DNA of 64,000 nt from Pseudomonadota bacterium (GTDB lineage Bacteria > Pseudomonadota > Gammaproteobacteria > Burkholderiales > Rhodocyclaceae): NCBI GenBank assembly GCA_018241695.1, contig JAFEDH010000020.1:95875-159874 (forward strand), written 5' to 3'. The translations under genes were made by a program, and so were the position numbers. Positions 18,491 through 27,324 of this stretch are shown here, piece by piece. The notes beneath the pieces were generated by a model, which saw only the letters and a list, made by a program, of their open reading frames with translations, did not search any database and was not told the DNA's origin. The stretch's first letter is position 1. Every line of letters starts with the position of its first letter.

Positions 18491-19951
18491 TCAGTTTCTT
18501 CCGGAGGCGGAGTCCGGGCCGCCACCATAAAGCCAGTTCAGCAACGCGTCCTGCGCCGCGCCGGATTTTTCCGCATTGGCGTGATTGACCAGGAAAACCA
18601 CTACCCATTCCCGGCCCACCTGATCACGCAAATACCCGGCTATCGTTTTCACACCATCGAGTGTTCCTGTCTTCAGGTGCCCCTGACCTGCTACCGCGTC
18701 GCCATTGAGACGTTTTTTCAGCGTGCCGTCCACCGCGACCAGCGGTAACGATGAAACGAATTCGGGCATCAATACGCTGCGATGTGCAAACTGCAAAAGA
18801 TGCGCCAGGCTGCGGGCGGAAATGCGTCCCTTGCGTGAAAGGCCCGAGCCATTATCGAGGACCAGCTCGGGCATCGGCATGTTCTTTGCCGCAAGCCAGT
18901 TGCGCAATGCTGCCGCGGCGTCCGGTGCGCGCAAGGGATAATTGGGGAACGCCAGACTGAGATACAGTTCCCGCGCCATGACATTGTTGCTGAACTTGTT
19001 GATGCTGCGCACCACCTCCGCCAGACTCGGCGATTCGATGAGGCCCATGCGCCGGGCATCTGGCGGTATCGTGCCATTTCTCACCTGCCCCTGCCATTCG
19101 CCACCCAGTTCCGCCCACAACGGACCGAATACACCGGCAACATACTCGGCATGCGGCATCAGGCCGAGGTTCCATACCTTCTCGCCACAGGCCACCGGAT
19201 AATCGCCACGCAGGATCAGGCGCCAGCCCCCGCCGGCCGGTTTCAGCTCGGGGACAAGAGTCTCCTTCCAGTCCAGACACGCAGCGTGACTCAGGCGTAA
19301 CTGGTTGATGACCTCCAGGTTTCCCAGCCGTGGCTCGGGCAACACCGTGACATCGGTGGCAGCTGGAATCAAGGTCAGCTGCACCGCCTTGAAATTCAGC
19401 AATAGTGCGTCGGGCCCCACGTTGTAAGGGCGCAGGGGTTTGTCATCCAGAGGACTGCTGTCATAGCCGGAAAGATCGAACAGGCTGCGATCCAGCACCA
19501 GATCGCCCCGAATCACCCGAACGCCACGTGCCCGTACCTGACGCAACAGGCGCCAGAACTGCTCAAGAGTGAAATACGGATCCCCGCCCCCCTTGATGAA
19601 TAGGTCACCCGTCAGCACATCGCCCTGCAGCGGCGCGACGACATCCGCTTCGGTCTGCCAGGTGTGCGCCGGCCCCAGCAGATCCAGCGCCGCGAAGGTG
19701 GTCAAAAGCTTCATCACCGATGCCGGATTGAAAGCTCGATCGGCATTCAGGCTGAGTGCGGTACCCGTCACATGCGGCGTCGCGCCTTCCACGGGCTCGA
19801 CCACCACGGCAACCGAATTCTCCGGGATACCGGCAGCCTGCAACGCCCGATGGACAGGTGGTGGCAGCGTCGTGGCGCAAGCATCCATTCCCCGGGCAAG
19901 GAGCAGGATCGGAATACAGGCCCGGATCAGGATGCGGACAAGTAGGGTCAT
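18491..19951 (-). CDS. dacB: D-alanyl-D-alanine carboxypeptidase/endopeptidase (PBP4 type)
   Basis: Periplasmic low-molecular-mass penicillin-binding protein that trims or cleaves peptidoglycan cross-links. 486 residues with a signal peptide (about 1-26). The three active-site motifs of the S13 family are visible: SxxK as NPASVMKLLT at about 77-86, SxN as FSNNVMARE near 320, and KTG as HLKTGTLDGVKT near 428-439. A large insert domain of class C type separates SxxK from SxN. It stands alone between ubiD and the sulfotransferase gene. Confidence 0.93.
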   Translation of the reverse strand: MTLLVRILIRACIPILLLARGMDACATTLPPPVHRALQAAGIPENSVAVVVEPVEGATPHVTGTALSLNADRAFNPASVMKLLTTFAALDLLGPAHTWQTEADVVAPLQGDVLTGDLFIKGGGDPYFTLEQFWRLLRQVRARGVRVIRGDLVLDRSLFDLSGYDSSPLDDKPLRPYNVGPDALLLNFKAVQLTLIPAATDVTVLPEPRLGNLEVINQLRLSHAACLDWKETLVPELKPAGGGWRLILRGDYPVACGEKVWNLGLMPHAEYVAGVFGPLWAELGGEWQGQVRNGTIPPDARRMGLIESPSLAEVVRSINKFSNNVMARELYLSLAFPNYPLRAPDAAAALRNWLAAKNMPMPELVLDNGSGLSRKGRISARSLAHLLQFAHRSVLMPEFVSSLPLVAVDGTLKKRLNGDAVAGQGHLKTGTLDGVKTIAGYLRDQVGREWVVVFLVNHANAEKSGAAQDALLNWLYGGGPDSASGRN

Positions 19952-20021
19952 CGGGAAATTCTCGTGATCTGAAATGCCGGCCCAGTGTAATTCATGTCAT
20001 GTCACCTCCCGGCCATGCAAG

Positions 20022-20044
20022 AAAAAGCCGGCCCGCAGGCCGGC
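20022..20044 (-). terminator. Rho-independent terminator after the sulfotransferase gene
   Basis: On the minus strand GCCGGCC-TGCG-GGCCGGC is followed by TTTTT. It lies about 25 nt past the sulfotransferase stop and separates that operon from dacB. Confidence 0.85.
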
Positions 20045-20069
20045 CTGGCTGATCCACAGCAGGAAGGAG

Positions 20070-21239
20070 TTACTTGTCGTGGGGCTCGATGTAGCGCGCC
20101 CGATATCCGGCAAAATCCTGCCTGATCTGCGCCTCGGACAAGCCGAAGTATTCCATGGTGTAGTCATGGACCGGCCGTTTGTCCCGACTGTTGGCCTCGA
20201 GGAAGACCTGCATTTTTTCCTTGGTGTCCTCGGGAAAGCTGTAGCCGAGGAAGTCATAGATGGTCTTCACCACTTCCAGAGGCTTGGTGAGGGTGTCGGC
20301 AAACCAGATGTCGAGAAAGCGGTCGGCCGCACTGGCATCACGGTACTGCATGGTTTCCTGCATGCCACGAGCCCAGATGTCCGACCACTGACGCCCCACC
20401 CGGGTGGGATCGGGGTTTTTCATGTACACCTGCCAAAGGTTGAAATGAAAGCTGGCGATTGAGGGGATCGTCTGCAGCGGATCACGATGCGTCTGGATCA
20501 CGCGGGTGTCGGGAAAGACCTTGAACAGCACATCGATCTGACGCAGGTGATGAGGCGCCTTGAGTACCCAGGGGCCCGCCTGGATACCCCGCTGCCGCTT
20601 CTGCCACTGGACGAATTTGAGTACCCGCTTGAGGTATTCATAGGCGGGCGTCTGGTCGTTGTCCCACATCCAGCGGGTATATCCCGGTATATCGACATAG
20701 GCATCGAAGAAGCTGCGGAAGGAATGCTCGAGCAGCATGCCTTCTTCGTCGGCACCGGTGGCGTCCCAGGGATGGATGGACATCAGGACCGGATTGGCCT
20801 CGATGAGTGCCTTGACCTCGGCCTTGGCCAGGTCGATGCGGGGGTCAGGGCCCTTGTCCGTTGCCGGGTCGTTGACCGGAGCGGGATAGCGCGTTTCCCA
20901 CCAGAGGATGGGATAGAAGCGTGGATCGACGCTGAGGATGCGCTGCAGGAGTGTGGTTCCGGTACGAGGCAGGCCGACGATGACAATCGGCCCCTCGATC
21001 TGTTCGTCGGCAATTTCCGGGTAGCGATAAAAATAGTCCTCGATCACCAAGCGGTTCTTGAGCATTTCGATGATGCGCCCCCCCAGGATCTGCTCGCCCA
21101 GTTCCGACAGCCCGCCTTCCCCGTTCATCGCGCTGATGACGGCTTCCAGGCCGGGACGAAAATCCTCCGGACCGAAATCGGTGAGTCCGTCCGCACGCTT
21201 GCTGGCCTCGTCCAGCATGGCCTTGAGATCAAATGCCAT
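20070..21239 (-). CDS. PAPS-dependent sulfotransferase family protein
   Basis: A 389-residue sulfotransferase. The 5'-phosphosulfate loop is VIVGLPRTGTTLLQRIL at about 87-103, and the 3'-phosphate site is THRDPLQTIPSIASF at about 232-246; PWVLKAPHHLRQID between them is a conserved block of this bacterial family (Sulfotransfer_3). It would move sulfate from PAPS to a hydroxyl or amine. The PAPS-making genes cysD and cysNC lie upstream on the same strand and the PAP-degrading cysQ is divergent, which makes real sulfotransferase activity likely. The acceptor is unknown. RBS is the AAGGGGAAGAC stretch before the ATG. Confidence 0.87.
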   Translation of the reverse strand: MAFDLKAMLDEASKRADGLTDFGPEDFRPGLEAVISAMNGEGGLSELGEQILGGRIIEMLKNRLVIEDYFYRYPEIADEQIEGPIVIVGLPRTGTTLLQRILSVDPRFYPILWWETRYPAPVNDPATDKGPDPRIDLAKAEVKALIEANPVLMSIHPWDATGADEEGMLLEHSFRSFFDAYVDIPGYTRWMWDNDQTPAYEYLKRVLKFVQWQKRQRGIQAGPWVLKAPHHLRQIDVLFKVFPDTRVIQTHRDPLQTIPSIASFHFNLWQVYMKNPDPTRVGRQWSDIWARGMQETMQYRDASAADRFLDIWFADTLTKPLEVVKTIYDFLGYSFPEDTKEKMQVFLEANSRDKRPVHDYTMEYFGLSEAQIRQDFAGYRARYIEPHDK

Positions 21240-21253
21240 TCGTGTCTTCCCCT

Positions 21254-22360
21254 TTATTTTCTGGCGATGTCTTCAAACTTGACGATCCTGGTGCGGATAT
21301 CGGCAAAACGATCCCCCGCGCCAATGATCCGGAACAGGCTGGTACCCAGCCGGTGACCTGCGGTGGTCAGCCAGTTGGGAACGCCCGGATCGCGGTGGGC
21401 GAGCACGATGGTGACACTGCCGTCCGGATTGAGACGGGCACCATGGCCGTTCACATGAATGCGGTGGTAGCGGTAGTCGAGAGATTCCATCCAGTAATTG
21501 TCTACCTGGAAATTCCAGAACTCACAGGGTGGAACGGTGGTCTCGATGACCATCGCCTCGTCTTCCTCCAGTTGCCAGTAGCCGTGGTAGTACTGGATAT
21601 TGGGATCGCCTCCGGCAGTCTGGAACACCTTCTGGTCGCCCAGGGGAATGATATTGAAGTGACCGGATTTGAAATCACGCGACCAGTCGGCGAATAGTGT
21701 GGCGACACGCTCGGTATAAAGGCCGGCAGCCATCAGCGATGCGGCGAAACGGGCCGGATCTAGGGGAGGGGGTGACGATGCCTCACCAATGCGTTCCAAG
21801 GTCAAGGTAGCCGCCTTTTCGTTGCGCCGGTCATTGAAGGTCTGGCGCACCAGCAGCATGTGGGAGGTTTCTTCCATCGGCAGCCAGTTGCCACTGGCGG
21901 GCTTGCGGGTAGACAGGATGATCTCGAAGCTGCCATCGGGGGCCACCGACATTTCGGTTGCATTGAGCAGACCCGTCCCTTCCAATGTGCTTCCCGCCTT
22001 CTCGAATCCACCCTTCTTGGTGGCGAAGTTGAGGGTAGGCACGGTGCCACGCTGACCACGGATGCGATATTCGTGCTGACCACTGATGCGGGCGGTCTGA
22101 TAGTAGTTATCGGGGTTGTCGGCGCCAATCTTGATCGTCTCGTGGGAGGGTACGACGAACACCGGATAATCCGCATCAGCGCCTTCGACCATCATTTCCA
22201 GTCCAGCACGGATCAGGCGCGACAGGTAACGCATGCCCTCGGCCTGATCCAGCGCGGTCTTGGGCGTTTCGGGGCGCAACAACTGCTTGCCGGCCCGCTT
22301 CAGGGTATCGCAGTACTCTTCCCAGAGCCTGCCACTGAGAATGCTTTCTTCTTCTGCCAC
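21254..22360 (-). CDS. DUF1214-domain protein
   Basis: A 368-residue protein of unknown activity. The C-terminal third (VFQTAGGDPNIQYYHGYWQLEEDEAMVIETTVPPCEFWNFQVDNYW and LNPDGSVTIVLAHRDPGVPNWLTTAGH) is the DUF1214 domain. No signal peptide or membrane segment. GTG at 22360 is chosen because AAGGAGG lies 5 nt upstream; the frame stays open another 24 codons but those run through a hairpin. The sulfotransferase gene follows 14 nt later, so they are coupled. Members occur next to sulfotransferases and steroid genes in other degraders (recollection, not checked). Confidence 0.75.
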   Translation of the reverse strand: MAEEESILSGRLWEEYCDTLKRAGKQLLRPETPKTALDQAEGMRYLSRLIRAGLEMMVEGADADYPVFVVPSHETIKIGADNPDNYYQTARISGQHEYRIRGQRGTVPTLNFATKKGGFEKAGSTLEGTGLLNATEMSVAPDGSFEIILSTRKPASGNWLPMEETSHMLLVRQTFNDRRNEKAATLTLERIGEASSPPPLDPARFAASLMAAGLYTERVATLFADWSRDFKSGHFNIIPLGDQKVFQTAGGDPNIQYYHGYWQLEEDEAMVIETTVPPCEFWNFQVDNYWMESLDYRYHRIHVNGHGARLNPDGSVTIVLAHRDPGVPNWLTTAGHRLGTSLFRIIGAGDRFADIRTRIVKFEDIARK

Positions 22361-22398
22361 GAACTCCTCCTTGTTGCAAATAGCTGGTTTATAACTGA

Positions 22399-22428
22399 CG
22401 CGGGGGCCCGAAGGCCCCCGCGTTTTTT
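22399..22428. terminator. UUCG-type hairpin at the 3' end of cysNC
   Basis: Ten-bp arms CGCGGGGGCC/GGCCCCCGCG around a four-base loop that reads TTCG on the minus strand, the direction of transcription here. The T6 tract lies on the plus-strand side, so as a minus-strand terminator it lacks a U tract. It may act as a partial terminator, an mRNA-stabilising stem, or a block to antisense transcription. Confidence 0.6.
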
Positions 22429-22436
22429 CCACTACA

Positions 22437-24362
22437 TCAGATTACGTTGTTCACAATGCCCATTCTGCTCAACTGGGCGATGATGTGGTCCGATGCCTCG
22501 TCCGGCGACATGATTGCGGTGTCGATCCGGATTTCGGGATGCTCGGGTGCCTCGTAGGGTGAGTCGATACCGGTGAAGTTTTTCAACTCGCCACGCCGGG
22601 CTTTCTTGTAGAGCCCCTTCGGATCACGCTGCTCCGCCAGGGAAAGGGGAGTGTCGATGTAGATCTCGATGAACTCTCCATCCTGCACCAGACTGCGCGC
22701 CATGCGACGTTCGGAACGGAAGGGAGAGATGAAGGAGACCAGGGTCAGCAGGCCCGCATCCACCATCAGCTTGGAAACCTCGCCCACGCGACGGATGTTC
22801 TCGACGCGGTCGGCCTCGGTGAAGCCGAGATCCTTGTTGAGGCCATGGCGCACGTTGTCACCGTCGAGCAGATAGGTGTGCTGGCCATGGGCGTGCAGTT
22901 TCTTCTCCACCAGATTGGCGATGGTGGATTTGCCTGCGCCCGAAAGGCCGGTAAACCAGAGGACAGCAGATCTCTGCCCCTTCATGACGGAGCGGGCATC
23001 CTTGTCCACATCCACGTGCTGCATGTGGATGTTCTGCGAACGGCGCAGGGCAAAGTGGAGCAGACCGGCCGCGACGGTATTGTTGGAAAGACGGTCGATG
23101 ATGATGTAGCCACCGGTATCCGCATTGTCCTTGTAGGCATCGAAAGCGATGGGACGATCCACGGACAGGTTGCAGACACCGATCTCGTTCAGTTCCAGCT
23201 TCTTGGCCGCCAGATGCTCCAGCGTATTCACATTGACCTTGTGCTTGATCTCGGTGACGGTGGCGGTGACAAGCTTGGTACCGATCTTCATCAGATAGGA
23301 ACGGCCCGGCATCATCGGCTCTTCATGCATCCAGACGATGGTGGTTTCGAACTGATCGGCCACTTCGGCCGGCGCATCGACGGTGGAAATCACATCGCCC
23401 CGGCTGATGTCGATCTCGTCGGCCAGGGTCAGGGTCACCGACTGACCGGCAACGGCCCGGTCCAGATCACCATCCTGGGTGACGATCCGTGCAACCTTGC
23501 TTTCCTTACCGGAAGGCTGGACGCGGATACGATCCCCGGGCTTGACCACCCCGCTGGAAACCGTACCGGCAAAGCCGCGGAAATCGAGGTTGGGGCGATT
23601 GACCCACTGCACCGGAAGACGGAAGGGCAGGCCCTGCAGACGATCCTGATCCACCTGCACCGTTTCCAGGAAGCCCATGAGCGTGGGGCCGTGATACCAG
23701 GGGGTGCGATCGCTCGGTTCCAGCATGTTGTCGCCCTTGAGGGCGGACAGCGGAATGGCGGTGAATACGTTGATGCCGATCTGCCTGGCGAATTCGCGGT
23801 ATTCCTCCTCGATGGTACGGAAGACATTCTCCGAATAGTCCATCAGATCCATCTTGTTGATGGCGAGTACCACATGACGGATGCCGATCAGGGACACCAG
23901 GTAGCTGTGGCGCCGGGTCTGCGTCAGTACGCCCTTGCGCGCATCGATCAGGATCACGGCCACATCCGCGGTGGAAGCGCCCGTCACCATGTTACGGGTG
24001 TACTGCTCGTGCCCCGGCGTATCGGCAACGATGAACTTGCGCTTGTCGGTAGCGAAGAAGCGGTACGCCACGTCGATGGTGATGCCCTGTTCGCGCTCGG
24101 CGGTCAGCCCATCCACCAGCAGGGCGAAGTCGAGATCGCCTCCCTGAGTGCCTACTTTTTTGGAATCTTCTTCCAGCGCGCTCAGCTGATCCTCGAACAG
24201 CATCTTGGACTCATACAGCAGGCGGCCAATCACGGTGCTCTTGCCGTCGTCCACACTGCCGCAGGTGATGAAGCGGAGCAGACTCTTGTACTGATGGGTA
24301 CGCAGATATCCCTCGATATCGCTGGCGATCAGCTGACGATCTTTTTCAATAGCCTGAGACAT
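22437..24362 (-). CDS. cysNC: Bifunctional sulfate adenylyltransferase subunit 1 / APS kinase
   Basis: Makes PAPS from sulfate together with CysD. A 641-residue fusion. Residues about 1-440 are the CysN GTPase (P-loop [37 protein letters not shown]) with beta-barrel domains. Residues about 455-641 are APS kinase (P-loop [73 protein letters not shown] [20 protein letters not shown]). The start ATG overlaps the cysD TAA by one base. The NodQ-like fusion favours PAPS output for sulfation as well as assimilation. Confidence 0.95.
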   Translation of the reverse strand: MSQAIEKDRQLIASDIEGYLRTHQYKSLLRFITCGSVDDGKSTVIGRLLYESKMLFEDQLSALEEDSKKVGTQGGDLDFALLVDGLTAEREQGITIDVAYRFFATDKRKFIVADTPGHEQYTRNMVTGASTADVAVILIDARKGVLTQTRRHSYLVSLIGIRHVVLAINKMDLMDYSENVFRTIEEEYREFARQIGINVFTAIPLSALKGDNMLEPSDRTPWYHGPTLMGFLETVQVDQDRLQGLPFRLPVQWVNRPNLDFRGFAGTVSSGVVKPGDRIRVQPSGKESKVARIVTQDGDLDRAVAGQSVTLTLADEIDISRGDVISTVDAPAEVADQFETTIVWMHEEPMMPGRSYLMKIGTKLVTATVTEIKHKVNVNTLEHLAAKKLELNEIGVCNLSVDRPIAFDAYKDNADTGGYIIIDRLSNNTVAAGLLHFALRRSQNIHMQHVDVDKDARSVMKGQRSAVLWFTGLSGAGKSTIANLVEKKLHAHGQHTYLLDGDNVRHGLNKDLGFTEADRVENIRRVGEVSKLMVDAGLLTLVSFISPFRSERRMARSLVQDGEFIEIYIDTPLSLAEQRDPKGLYKKARRGELKNFTGIDSPYEAPEHPEIRIDTAIMSPDEASDHIIAQLSRMGIVNNVI

Positions 24363-25261
24363 TAGAAGTAGCCCTCCTGTTTTTTCTTTTCCATGGAACC
24401 AGCGGAATCATGGTCGATGACCCGGCCCTGGCGCTCGGAAGTGGTGGTAAGCAGCATTTCCTGGATGATCGCCGGCAACGTGTCGGCATCGGATTCCACC
24501 GCACCGGTCAGCGGATAGCAGCCAAGCGTGCGGAAACGTACCCTGCGCATCATGGGCACCTCGCCTTCACGCAGCGGCATCCTTTCGTCATCGACCATGA
24601 TCAGGGTGCCATCACGCTCCACCACAGGTCGCTCGGCAGAATAGTAGAGCGGCACGATGGGAATGTTCTCTAGGTAGATGTACTGCCAGATATCCAGTTC
24701 GGTCCAGTTGGAGATGGGAAAGACGCGGATACTTTCCCCCTTGTGCTTGCGGGCGTTGTAGAGCTTCCACAACTCGGGACGCTGGCTCTTGGGGTCCCAG
24801 CGGTGCTGCGCCGAGCGGAAGGAGAAGATGCGCTCCTTTGCACGGGACTTTTCCTCGTCGCGGCGGGCGCCACCAAAAGCGGCGTCGAAACCATACTTGT
24901 CGAGCGCCTGCTTCAGTCCCTGGGTTTTCATCACGTCGGTATGAATCGCCGAACCGTGCGTAAAGGGATTGATGTCCAGTTCGATCCCTTCAGGGTTGAT
25001 ATGCACCAGGAGATCCAGGCCGAGTTCCTTGACCATGCGATCACGAAAGGCGTACATCTCCTTGAATTTCCAGCGGGTATCCACATGGAGCAAGGGGAAC
25101 GGGGGCTTGGCCGGGTAAAAAGCCTTCATCGCCAGGTGCAGCATGACCGCGCTGTCCTTACCGATGGAATAGAGCATGACCGGGTTGTCGGCTTCGGCCA
25201 CTACCTCCCGGATGATATGAATGCTCTCCGCCTCAAGGCGTTGCAAATGGGTGAGGGACAT
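24362..25261 (-). CDS. cysD: Sulfate adenylyltransferase subunit 2
   Basis: The adenylyl-transferring subunit of ATP sulfurylase; forms APS with CysNC. Starting at the ATG of [20 protein letters not shown] gives 299 residues, the family length. The PP-loop [48 protein letters not shown] and the C-terminal [28 protein letters not shown] are all intact. AAAGGAGAG lies 9-10 nt upstream, so this start can be used independently. The frame is open for another 337 codons upstream, encoding an IS630-like segment (separate entry), so a 636-residue fusion form is also possible. Confidence 0.93.
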   Translation of the reverse strand: MSLTHLQRLEAESIHIIREVVAEADNPVMLYSIGKDSAVMLHLAMKAFYPAKPPFPLLHVDTRWKFKEMYAFRDRMVKELGLDLLVHINPEGIELDINPFTHGSAIHTDVMKTQGLKQALDKYGFDAAFGGARRDEEKSRAKERIFSFRSAQHRWDPKSQRPELWKLYNARKHKGESIRVFPISNWTELDIWQYIYLENIPIVPLYYSAERPVVERDGTLIMVDDERMPLREGEVPMMRRVRFRTLGCYPLTGAVESDADTLPAIIQEMLLTTTSERQGRVIDHDSAGSMEKKKQEGYF

Positions 25262-26272
25262 ATCCTTGAACTCTCCTTTCCTGGCGCCGCGAGCGGCATG
25301 GGTTGTTACATTAGTATTCGCAGATAAATGTTTAACGTTTACCGCGAGCTTGTTAGCCGCTGCACGATGCACCGGCCGGGATTGGGAACGAACATTGACA
25401 CTGGCTGCCGGCGCAGCGCGCACCGGCAGTGCGGCGCGCGCGGGTGCCAGCGCACCCGGGCTGCCTGTATTACCCGTATTGAATGGCAGGGGAAAAATCT
25501 CGAACCGGCCGGCCCGCTCGATCAGCCAGGCCTTCATCCCGGCAGCCCGGTCCAGCTCCAGACCCTCCGACAGCAACACCAGCTTGCGGCCAACATCTTT
25601 TTGCAACAGCTCCAGAAAATTGGCCAGGGCATTGATTTTCAAGGCCCCCTCATAAATCTGCCAGCGCAGCTTGCCGCGATTGGTTACCGCCCTCAACATG
25701 CCCAGACGTACGCCTTCTTGACCAGGAACCACCACGGCACCATCTCCCAGCCACAGCACCTCGGCATCTTCAGCCCGGGCCTGCTCGGCGATGGGAGGGT
25801 AGGAGTTTTTCAGCCAGCGACGGGCTTCTGCCGGTAGTGACTCCGGGGGCAGATCCGCAGGACGTCGCGCATGAAACCCCCAGCGCTTGAGATATTCGCC
25901 CACGGTGCGCGCGGGCAGGGCAACGCCCGCGCGCACCTCGACCAAAGCCTGCACCGCATCCCGCTGCCACAGACCAAACCCAATATCCAGCTCGGCAGGC
26001 AGACGGCTGCAGATCAGGGAGCAGATTGCCGCCTCCTGGGCAGGAACAAGTGCACGCTTGTCGCCCACGCTACGGCCGCGAGGCTTCACCAGCACCTCAT
26101 CCCACCCCCCGGCGCGATATGCCTTGCAGGCAGCGATCACGGTAGGGACGCTGAGCTCGGCCTGGACAGCCACATCCGCCACTTTCATTCCGGCCAGCCG
26201 CAGCCTGACCGCCAGACGGCGGCGTTCGTTAAGCGCTTCAACAGGGAGATTACGTGCGTCTCGGCTTTTCAT
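25262..26272 (-). CDS. Degenerate IS630-transposase-like DNA-binding protein, in frame with cysD
   Basis: 337 codons without a stop, running directly into cysD. Residues about 5-60 form a homeodomain-like helix-turn-helix ([40 protein letters not shown]), followed by a linker and a second winged helix ([25 protein letters not shown]), as in IS630-family transposases. Residues about 165-270 resemble the DDE core ([58 protein letters not shown]). The expected catalytic Asp positions read LWLGDGAVV and LVLLSEG, and the NPxE block is replaced by an Ala/Pro-rich stretch. Probably a domesticated, catalytically dead regulator. No Shine-Dalgarno precedes the ATG at 26272. Confidence 0.7.
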
Positions 26273-26289
26273 TTAATAAAACATTAAAT
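26271..26289. promoter_or_regulatory. Inverted repeat overlapping the start codon of the cysD-upstream ORF
   Basis: ATTTAAT-AAAAC-ATTAAAT, a perfect 7-bp inverted repeat with a 5-bp spacer. It covers two bases of the ATG and lies between the likely cys promoter and the coding region. It could be an operator, possibly for the helix-turn-helix protein itself. Confidence 0.4.
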
Positions 26290-26314
26290 TTGTTTTTAGG
26301 AAAAACTAAAACGT

Positions 26315-26343
26315 AATGTACAATAAACTTTTTTAGAAATCAA
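26315..26343 (-). promoter_or_regulatory. Candidate sigma-70 promoter of the cysD-cysNC operon
   Basis: On the minus strand TTGATT, a 17-bp spacer and TACATT. It lies in a sharply AT-rich 105-bp gap shared with the divergent cysQ. Initiation would fall near 26308, leaving a leader of about 35 nt. For cysQ, TATAGT at 26352-26357 is a possible -10. Confidence 0.45.
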
Positions 26344-26375
26344 CTATTCTTTATAGTCCAATTCAGGAGATCGAC

Positions 26376-27155
26376 ATGAATTCGAAAATCAACCGCACCG
26401 AACTGCTTGAGCAACTGCTTCCTGTGGCCCGGGCTGCAGGTAAAGCCATCCTTGCCATCTATGCCACCGACTTCGAAGTCCGGGGCAAATCCGACGCGTC
26501 CCCCGTCACCGAAGCCGATGAAAAAGCCGAGGCAGTCATCCTTCCCGAACTGGCCCGCCTCACGCCTCATATTCCCGTGGTATCCGAAGAAGCCGCCGCA
26601 GCCGGCAAAATTCCCGACGTGGCCGATCTTTTCTGGCTGGTGGACCCCCTCGACGGCACCAAGGAATTCATCAACCGCAATGGCGAATTCACCGTCAATA
26701 TTGCGCTGATCGAAAACCGCCGCCCGGTGCTGGGCGTGGTGCTGGCCCCGGCCCTGGACCGGCTGTTTGCCGGCGCCGAAGGCGTGGGCGCCTTCATCGA
26801 GGAGAAGGGACAGCGCCGCTCCATTGCCGCGCGCCGCGTCCCCGCTGCCGGATTGACCGTGGTGGCCAGCCGCTCCCACGGCGATGCCGAGGCGCTGGAA
26901 AAATTTCTCGCCGGACGCAAGGTGGCCAGCCAGACCAATGCCGGCTCTTCCCTGAAATTGTGCCTGGTCGCCACCGGCGAGGCCGATCTCTATCCACGCC
27001 TGGGCCGCACCATGGAATGGGACATCGCGGCCGGCCACGCCGTACTTGCTGCGGCAGGTGGCAAGGTCACCACGGTGGATGGGGGGCCCTTCACCTATGG
27101 CAAGCCGGATTTCGCCAACCCCCACTTCGCGGCATCCGGCGTGGATTTCAAATAA
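26376..27155 (+). CDS. cysQ: 3'(2'),5'-bisphosphate nucleotidase
   Basis: Hydrolyses PAP, the by-product of sulfotransferase and PAPS reductase reactions, and so prevents product inhibition. 259 residues of the inositol monophosphatase superfamily: SPVTEADEKAE near 47-57, the metal-binding PVVSEEA near 70, WLVDPLDGTKEFINRNGEF at about 88-106 (DPxDGT motif) and EWDIAAGHAVLAAAGG near 213-228. AGGAGA lies 7 nt before the ATG. It is divergent from the cysD-cysNC-DUF1214-sulfotransferase set, completing a PAPS production and PAP removal module. Confidence 0.95.
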   Translation: MNSKINRTELLEQLLPVARAAGKAILAIYATDFEVRGKSDASPVTEADEKAEAVILPELARLTPHIPVVSEEAAAAGKIPDVADLFWLVDPLDGTKEFINRNGEFTVNIALIENRRPVLGVVLAPALDRLFAGAEGVGAFIEEKGQRRSIAARRVPAAGLTVVASRSHGDAEALEKFLAGRKVASQTNAGSSLKLCLVATGEADLYPRLGRTMEWDIAAGHAVLAAAGGKVTTVDGGPFTYGKPDFANPHFAASGVDFK

Positions 27156-27324
27156 AAACTACCCCGGGATTGACTGTGCCACGGGGCAGGATGCCATGAC
27201 GCCTGCCCCTGTCCCGTGGAAAATTTGCTTTCCTGATTCAATCCATTGATTCCGCGGCTATGCGGGTTCTGTCCGGGGCCATAATCAGTCTCTCTGTCAG
27301 CCACTCCGACCTGAGCCTGAGCCC

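Noticed and set aside
22361..22432. N-terminal extension of the DUF1214 protein
   Set aside because: It would be encoded through the GC-rich hairpin after cysNC; the GTG at 22360 has a near-perfect ribosome site.
22845..24365. A 506-codon plus-strand ORF opposite cysNC
   Set aside because: Antisense to a well-conserved gene, no ribosome site, composition typical of a shadow frame.
24362..26272. An intact, mobile IS630 element inserted upstream of cysD
   Set aside because: Catalytic positions are lost, no terminal inverted repeats or target-site duplication of TA type were recognised around it, and it is fused in frame with cysD.
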